NCBI RefSeq assembly: GCF_018294505.1
Contig: NC_057794.1
Coordinates: 188,575,716 to 188,639,715, forward strand
Source: Triticum aestivum
Lineage: Eukaryota; Streptophyta; Magnoliopsida; Poales; Poaceae
Direction of reading: 5' to 3'
DNA length: 64,000 bases
Shown: positions 58,714 through 64,000 of the stretch, piece after piece
How the letters are laid out: every line of letters starts with the position of its first letter
Position numbering within the stretch: position 1 is the first letter of the stretch
Translations under genes and position numbers: made by a program
Notes under the pieces: generated by a model
What the model was told of the DNA's origin: nothing
Databases searched by the model: none
Seen by the model: the letters and a program-made list of their open reading frames with translations, nothing else

Positions 58714-60736
58714 TCTTTCTTCTAATGACCATCGGTATTTTACTCGAAACTATATTTTTATTCGTCACATACTATGTGTTTTGCTTGGAGCGTCTTGTGT
58801 GATATGAGTCTTTGCTTGTTTTATTTTGTGTTTTAAGTCTTGATCCCTTGCTGGACACACTTATTTGAGAGAGCCAAAATTATGTCATGACTTGTTAGAA
58901 TTGTTCTCTATGCTTCACTTAAATATTTTTATGAGCTATGGACTTGCTATAGTGCTTCACTTATATCTTTTTGAGCACAGTGTGCTTAGTATTTTTGAAG
59001 AAATGCTCTCTTGATTCACTTAGATTTATTTGAGAGTTAGAAAATTTTCAAGAAATTCTCTATTGCTTCACTTAAATTAATTTGAGAGAAAGAAATATTA
59101 TGCTCATGATCTTCACTTATATTTGTTTGAGCTTGTCAAAAACAACACATGAAAATTAGTCCCAAAGTGATAGATATCCAAGAAGGATATAATAAAAACT
59201 TTCATGAAGATCATTGGACAACATAAACTTGATTCTTAGTAATAGTTTTGAGATATGATGATGTGATATGTGAGTCATCTTGATGAGTAGTTATGCTTTA
59301 GTAAGAATATTGGTATTACGGTTTGTGATTCCCTATGCAAGCATGAAAGTCAATAGTTATGTAATGAAATTATATCCTACTTATGGTGCATTATCCGGTG
59401 TTAGTTATGCTTAATGCTCGCTTATGAGATTATTCGTTTCTTAGTTGGTCGCTTCCCAATCTTTTGCTAGCCTTCATTTTGCACTAAGTATGATCACTAC
59501 TTGTGCATCCAAAAACCTTTAACCCAGTTTTGCCACATGAGTCCACTATATCTACCTATATGCGGTATTCTTTTGCCGTTCTAAGAAAATTTGCATGTGC
59601 CATCTCTGATTTTCAAAATAAACTTCTCTTTTGTATGTTTGTTTCGCTCGCGGAGTGGTGAGGGGAGGCTAATATTTTCCATGCTAGATGTGTTATTCTC
59701 AAGATGAGTGTTTATTCACTTGTCATTGCAAGAGAGTAAGGCAAAGGTATTAGGGATGCCCAGTCCTGAAATTCAAAAAAAAAAGAATTTACTTTATGTT
59801 GTCAAATATTAAATTCCTTGGAAAGTGTTGGTATGGAGGGCACCCGTGGATACGGTTAGCCATGGAAAGTGAAAGTATGGTGGAAAAAGGAATAAACTGT
59901 ATTTTCTGTTTGGGAACCGCATATGATATATCTATGCATGGAAAGTATTGGGACTCTAAGTCGTTTTTGTTGGTGGGATGGATACACCTCCCAAAATGTT
60001 TTTATCTCTAAGTTTTTTGCTTTGAGCTCTGGCACCTCTACAAATCCCTACTTCCCTCTGCGAAGGGCCTTTCTTTTACTTTATGCAATTTTTATTTTGA
60101 ATTTGAGTCTCCATCTTCTCTTATAAAAGCACCAACTAGGAGGCAATATGATCGAACTTGAGTATTGGATGTAGCTAATATGCGAGTGTGTTTTATGAAT
60201 GGATCAATGGTTGAGCATAATTGGCTAGGGATAGCTTATTTTATCGTTGATATTTTGAAAGACATGGTTGCTTGTTGATATGCTTGAGTATATAAATTAT
60301 CATGTCAAAACTAGACTATTGCTTTGAACAATATAAAAGTACAAATGTCCATGCTATAAAGAAAGAAATATGATATGACATGTTATGCAACATTCCACAT
60401 CAAAAATTCTGTTTTTATCACTTCCCTACTCGAGGACGAGTAGGTAGCTTGGGGATGCTGATACGTCTCCAACATATCTATAATTTTTTATTGTTCCATG
60501 CTGTTATATTATCAATCTTGGATGGTTCATAATCATTTTATAGTCATTTTATATCAGTTTCTGGTACTAACCTATTGACATAGTGCCAAGTGTCAGTTGC
60601 TATTTTTTCCATGTTTTTTACGTCGCAAAAAATCAATATCAAACGGAGTCCAAATGCCACAAAACTTTAAGGAGAATTTTTATGGGCTAGAAGGAATACA
60701 ACGAGCCCTGGCTACGCCTGGGCGTGCCCCGAGGGA

Positions 60737-60792
60737 GGCACAACCCACCAGGGCGCGCCAGGAGGCCCAGGAGCGCCCTGGTGGGTTGTGCC
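60737..60792. other. Perfect 20-bp inverted repeat in U3 of element E
   Basis: GGCACAACCCACCAGGGCGC (60737-60756) is the exact reverse complement of 60773-60792, with a 16-nt loop. It lies 36 bp upstream of the TATA box, in the place occupied by the shorter GCGCGCC hairpin in G, B and J. Confidence 0.85.
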
Positions 60793-60827
60793 CACCTCGA
60801 GTGCCCCCCCGGACCGCCTCTTCTCCC

Positions 60828-60835
60828 TATAAATA
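60828..60835 (+). promoter_or_regulatory. TATA box of the element E LTR
   Basis: TATAAATA about 370 bp into the LTR. Confidence 0.6.
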
Positions 60836-62041
60836 CCCCAATATTCCCAAAACCCTAGGGGAGTCGACAAAATATTAATCCAGCCGCTGCAGAGTCCAGA
60901 ACCACCAGATCCAATCTAGACACCATCTCGGATGAGGTTCACCACCTCCATTGGTGCCTCTCCGATGATGCGTGAGTAGTTCTTTGTAGACCTTCGGGTC
61001 CGTAGTTAGTAGCTAGATGGCTTCCTCTCTCTCTCTTGATTCTCAATACAATGGTCTCTAGGAGATCCATATGATGTAACTCTTTTGCGGTGTGTTTGTT
61101 GGGATCGATGAACTTTGAGTTTATGATCAGATCTATGTTTTTATATCCAGAAAGTATTTGAGTTTCTTTGATCTCTTTTATGCATGATCTCTTATATCCT
61201 TGTATTTCTTCTCCGATATTTGGGTTTTGTTTGGCCAACTTGATCTATTTATCTTGGAATGGGAAGAGGTGCCTTGTAGTGGGTTCGATCTTACGATGCT
61301 TGATCCCAGTGACAGAAAGGGAACTAATACGTATGTATCATTGCTACTGAGGATAAAATGATGGGGTCTATCTCTACATAGATAGATCTTGTCTACATCA
61401 TGTCATCGTTCTTATTGCATTACTCCGTTTCTCCATGAACTTAATACACTAGATTCATGCTGGATAGTGGTCGATGTGTGGAGTAATAGTAGTAGATGCA
61501 GGCAGGAGTCGGTCTCCTAATCTTGGATGTGATGCCTATATAATGATCATTGCCTGGATATCTTCATGAGTATTTGAAGTTCTATAAATTTCCCAACAGT
61601 AATTTGTTCACCCACCGCTTTGCTATTTTTCTCGGGAGAAGCCACTAGTGAAACCTACGGCCCCCGGGTCTCTTTCTCATATTATTTGCCTTTGCGATCT
61701 ACTTTTATTTTCTTTTCTTTTCTGATCTATTAATCCACAAATCCAAAAATACTTTGCTGCACTTTATTTTATTTTTGATCTATTTATCCAATCTATTACA
61801 ACATTTTTACAGTCACGCACCAATTTCTGGCATGGTTACCCGAATGTGATTGACAACCCCTTTAATACGCCAGGTTGCGAGGATTTGTTATCTGTGTGGA
61901 GGGGCTGATTGCGTTGTGTTGCTTAGTTCTCCTACTGGTTCGATAACCTTGGTTTCATATCTGAGGGAAATACCTACCACCTCTATGCTACATCATCCCT
62001 TCCTCTTTCGGGAAATACCGACGTACCTTCAAGCGACATCA

Positions 62042-62971
62042 TCCACTCCGCTCATCACCATAGGCTGGCACTGGCAGGAGCATGAAGGCCAAGACAAAGG
62101 CGCATTCCCAAAGTAGCCAAAGCGAATTCCCCATGTCGATCTCTCACTACTCGCCCGAGTCAGCGCCCAATAAAGGAGGTTGTATGGTGGTGAGGCGGAG
62201 AACAGACAACAATTGCAGTGGCGTGCTCCCTAGGCGTCGGTGAAGCAGAATCCATGAGAGATGGGTGGACGGGGGCACCGCTGAATCCATGAGGGTTCGG
62301 TAGATAAGAATCACTGAGACTCATGATCTCCCATCACAAGCGTTGCTGTGAGACAAGCCCTATGGCCAGGGCTCTTCTCTTCCTCCTCCCAATCCCGTCC
62401 CTCAACCGGCTCTCATCAGTGGCAAGCTGGCAACGAGAGAGATGCTCAGTGGCGGCTGTAGTGACATGTTGGGGAACCACTAACGACAACCAAGATGAGA
62501 GTTAGGGACTCGATTGATGATCTGAAATAATGTGAAGAGAAAATTTTTGTCCCGTGAAGTAGAGGAAAGGGGAGAGGAAGACCTGTGTAGTATTGTGGCG
62601 AGGATACGAAGTTGGACTCGAGCTGAGAAAGAAAACACATGTCTGCCAACAAACGAAAAAAACATATCAATCGGTGACATAGAAAGGATGGTGGTCATCA
62701 TGGCTCCGAGTATTTTCCATGAAACCTAGGTTCGAATCCTCTTGGCTGCATGTTCTTTTCTCTCAACAAAGATTTCTAATGGGCAGGCCTGCGTGGAGCG
62801 TACTAAGGCCCAACCCAGCAAAGCCGAGGAATGAATAGTTTTTTACCAAAAAGAAACTTTTTAAAAAAATCTGAGCCATTAATCTTTGTAGTTGATATAA
62901 AATCAACGGATATAAATAGATGACTTATGGAGAACTATGAAAAGCTTCGTCCTTTAATATTAGATAAAGAT
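62042..62971. other. Unassigned sequence between element E and the minisatellite
   Basis: No convincing frame (longest about 88 codons, running in from the E LTR). A perfect RNA polymerase III B-box (GGTTCGAATCC, 62729-62739) is present without a good A-box. From about 62850 the sequence is AT-rich and could be the tail of an unidentified repeat. Confidence 0.4.
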
Positions 62972-63156
62972 GAACTTCTTGACTTTTCTAATGATTAACT
63001 TCTTGGCCATTGTAATGCTGACCTTCTTGACTTTGTAATGTTGAACTTCTTAACTTTCTAATTATGAACTTTCTTGACTTTTCTAATGCTTAACTTCTTG
63101 GCCATTTGTAATGCTAACCTTCTAGACTTTGTAATGCTAAACTTCTTGACTTTCAT
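62972..63156. repeat. Minisatellite of about 23-bp units, in a 4-unit higher-order pattern
   Basis: Eight imperfect units of the type AACTTCTTGACTTTGTAATGCT. Units 1-4 (62972-63065) and 5-8 (63066-63156) correspond in order: TGACTTTTCTAATG, TGGCCATTGTAATG, TGACTTTGTAATG, then a TAACTTTC- or TGACTTTC-type unit. The array therefore probably grew by duplicating a four-unit block. Confidence 0.8.
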
Positions 63157-63224
63157 TTTGTTTGTACTCTATAGTTATTATTGAGGCACACATGGAATAT
63201 AAAGCCATTTGTTTTTTGTTTTAG

Positions 63225-64000
63225 ATCAAAGGTTATGTTTCGAAACAATGAGTGTGAAGCTACTGTTGAAGAAGTCGCATCATCTTTTGTTCCTCGTGGA
63301 ATGCTTGGATCTTCTGTTGCTGAAGTCGCCCTTTATTGCCTACGTTGGAAATATTGGGTTTGTGTAAGTGAACCCTTTAGTTTTCTCTTTTCACTTTTTA
63401 TTTTCCAAATTAGTTTAAACTTGTTAGTCTCATTTATATTTTATATGTACCTGTTCTTGCTAGCACTTACCTATTATTTTGCTGCTATCTTTTCATTAGG
63501 ACAAGATTTACAGAGGGCAAGTTGATTCATGTGTGAGGAAGTTTTTCAATGCAATTGGTCCCGATAGCATGGATGCCCATGATTCTCTAAGCAATTCAAT
63601 GTTGACACCCTCTGTTTTTATTTTTTTTATTTTGATGTTCATGTTAATATCAGTTTTAATGATTTGTGTGTTTATCTTGCTTCAGATTATTTTCCCTACT
63701 TTTGACCCACCTGAAATCCCTGCATGGGTGGTGTTGGGCATTGGGTTTCTGTATTTCTTGACTTGAAGAATGAAAGGTTTCAGCTTCTCGACTCCTACTA
63801 TGGACCAAATGACGAATGTGCAGTACGTCTCTTTCGGCGGATGACTGATAACATCAAGAAACTTTGGAGTGATGCCAGCAATGACAGGGAGACACCCTTC
63901 ACTCCACTCTCTATTGACCACCACCCTTTGGATTGGATTGACGTCCCCCAGCAGAATAACAAGTATGAGATCGAGTTTATGTCTATTATTTTGGTTTACA
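63225..64000 (+). pseudogene. Ulp1-like cysteine protease gene, partial, runs off the window
   Basis: Exons can be traced by GT-AG borders: 63225-63363 (ends WKYWVC, donor GTAAGT) joins 63500 onward (DKIYRGQVDSCVRKFF) in phase. After a third intron (acceptor before 63686) come IIFPTFDPPEIP and, one frame over, GHWVSVFLDLKNERFQLLDSYYG (frame of 63736) to a donor near 63961. The HW and LLDSY strings fit the catalytic His and Asp of Ulp1/C48 SUMO-protease-like domains. The Cys (DCG motif) would be in the next exon, outside the window. The frame change just before GHW suggests a broken copy. Such genes occur in hosts and inside Mutator-like and CACTA transposons; I cannot tell which. Confidence 0.6.

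Larger units (their letters stand above)
57944..60458 (+). other. Element E non-coding internal module
   Basis: No convincing gene. It carries hairpin 1 (58013-58028), hairpin 2 (58689-58713), repeated TTCACTTATAT strings around 58910-59130 (also in G near 23160-23300) and a polypurine tract GCTTGGGGATGC before the LTR at 60459. Confidence 0.7.
57725..62041 (+). mobile_element. Element E: 3' half of an Athila-like retrotransposon
   Basis: Internal sequence (57725-60458) plus a 3' LTR (60459-62041). It starts within a coding frame cut by the family C LTR and carries hairpins 1 and 2 as in G and B. The LTR starts TGATACGTCTCCAAC and ends GCGACATCA, closest to B at the 3' end. Its 5' half is not in the window, presumably beyond the left edge if C is nested in E. 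Confidence 0.8.
60459..62041 (+). repeat. Element E, 3' LTR (1583 bp)
   Basis: Begins TGATACGTCTCC after the polypurine tract and ends CAAGCGACATCA. It has a 20-bp perfect inverted repeat (60737-60792) and a TATA box (60828-60835). The leader resembles those of G and J (GATGCGTGAGTAG, TAGATGGCTTC). Confidence 0.85.

Noticed and set aside
62729..62739. GGTTCGAATCC, perfect Pol III B-box, as a tRNA gene or SINE
   Set aside because: No acceptor stem, no good A-box at the right distance, and no tRNA cloverleaf can be drawn. Possibly an old SINE, but unsupported.
1..64000. CRISPR arrays, operons, bacterial genes
   Set aside because: No regularly spaced identical repeats and no prokaryotic coding density. 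The window is plant repeat DNA.

Overview
The window looks like intergenic DNA of a large-genome grass. The LTR sequences, tRNA-Met type primer sites, Athila-like LTR pairs and solo LTRs are all of the kind found in Triticeae (wheat, Aegilops, barley, rye). That assignment is from recognition, not a search. About 97% of the window is LTR retrotransposon sequence nested several levels deep. No intact host gene is visible. The only gene-like sequence outside retroelements is a partial, probably broken Ulp1-type protease gene at the right edge.

Layout. (1) 1-10761: element A, minus strand, a Ty3/Gypsy element with ~3.5 kb LTRs, cut by the window start; it sits in (2) element F, 10762-13713, the 3' end of an Athila-like element. 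F sits in (3) element D, 13714-18998, a 3' internal end plus a 4.4 kb LTR. D sits in (4) family C, a Gypsy family carrying an antisense two-exon gene (PF04195-like domain plus coiled coil). C fragments occupy the gaps from 18999 to 57724. Inserted in C are element G (19099-39122, Athila-like, itself split by the 12.5 kb element H at 24872-37336), solo LTR I (40273-41192), element B (44797-51967, Athila-like, minus strand) and solo LTR J (53922-55502). (5) 57725-62041: the 3' half of Athila-like element E. (6) 62042-64000: unassigned sequence, a minisatellite and the Ulp1-like gene.

Target-site duplications support most of the nesting: CTTAG for H, GCGCC/GGGCC for G, AGTAC for I, TCTGG/TCCGG for B and AAGCT for J. 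Uninterrupted homologous C copies in the same window show the empty sites for G, I and J.

Family C is a mosaic. Two plus-oriented segments (antisense gene, polypurine tract, LTR) flank a minus-oriented segment that has a gag and the antisense gene but no pol. The result is inverted copies of the same gene about 3 kb apart. The Athila-like elements F, G, B, E and J share an internal 3' module but have different LTRs. They also share small inverted repeats: one in U3 upstream of TATA, and two in the region after gag at an almost constant spacing. These shared structures are the most interesting signal in the window.
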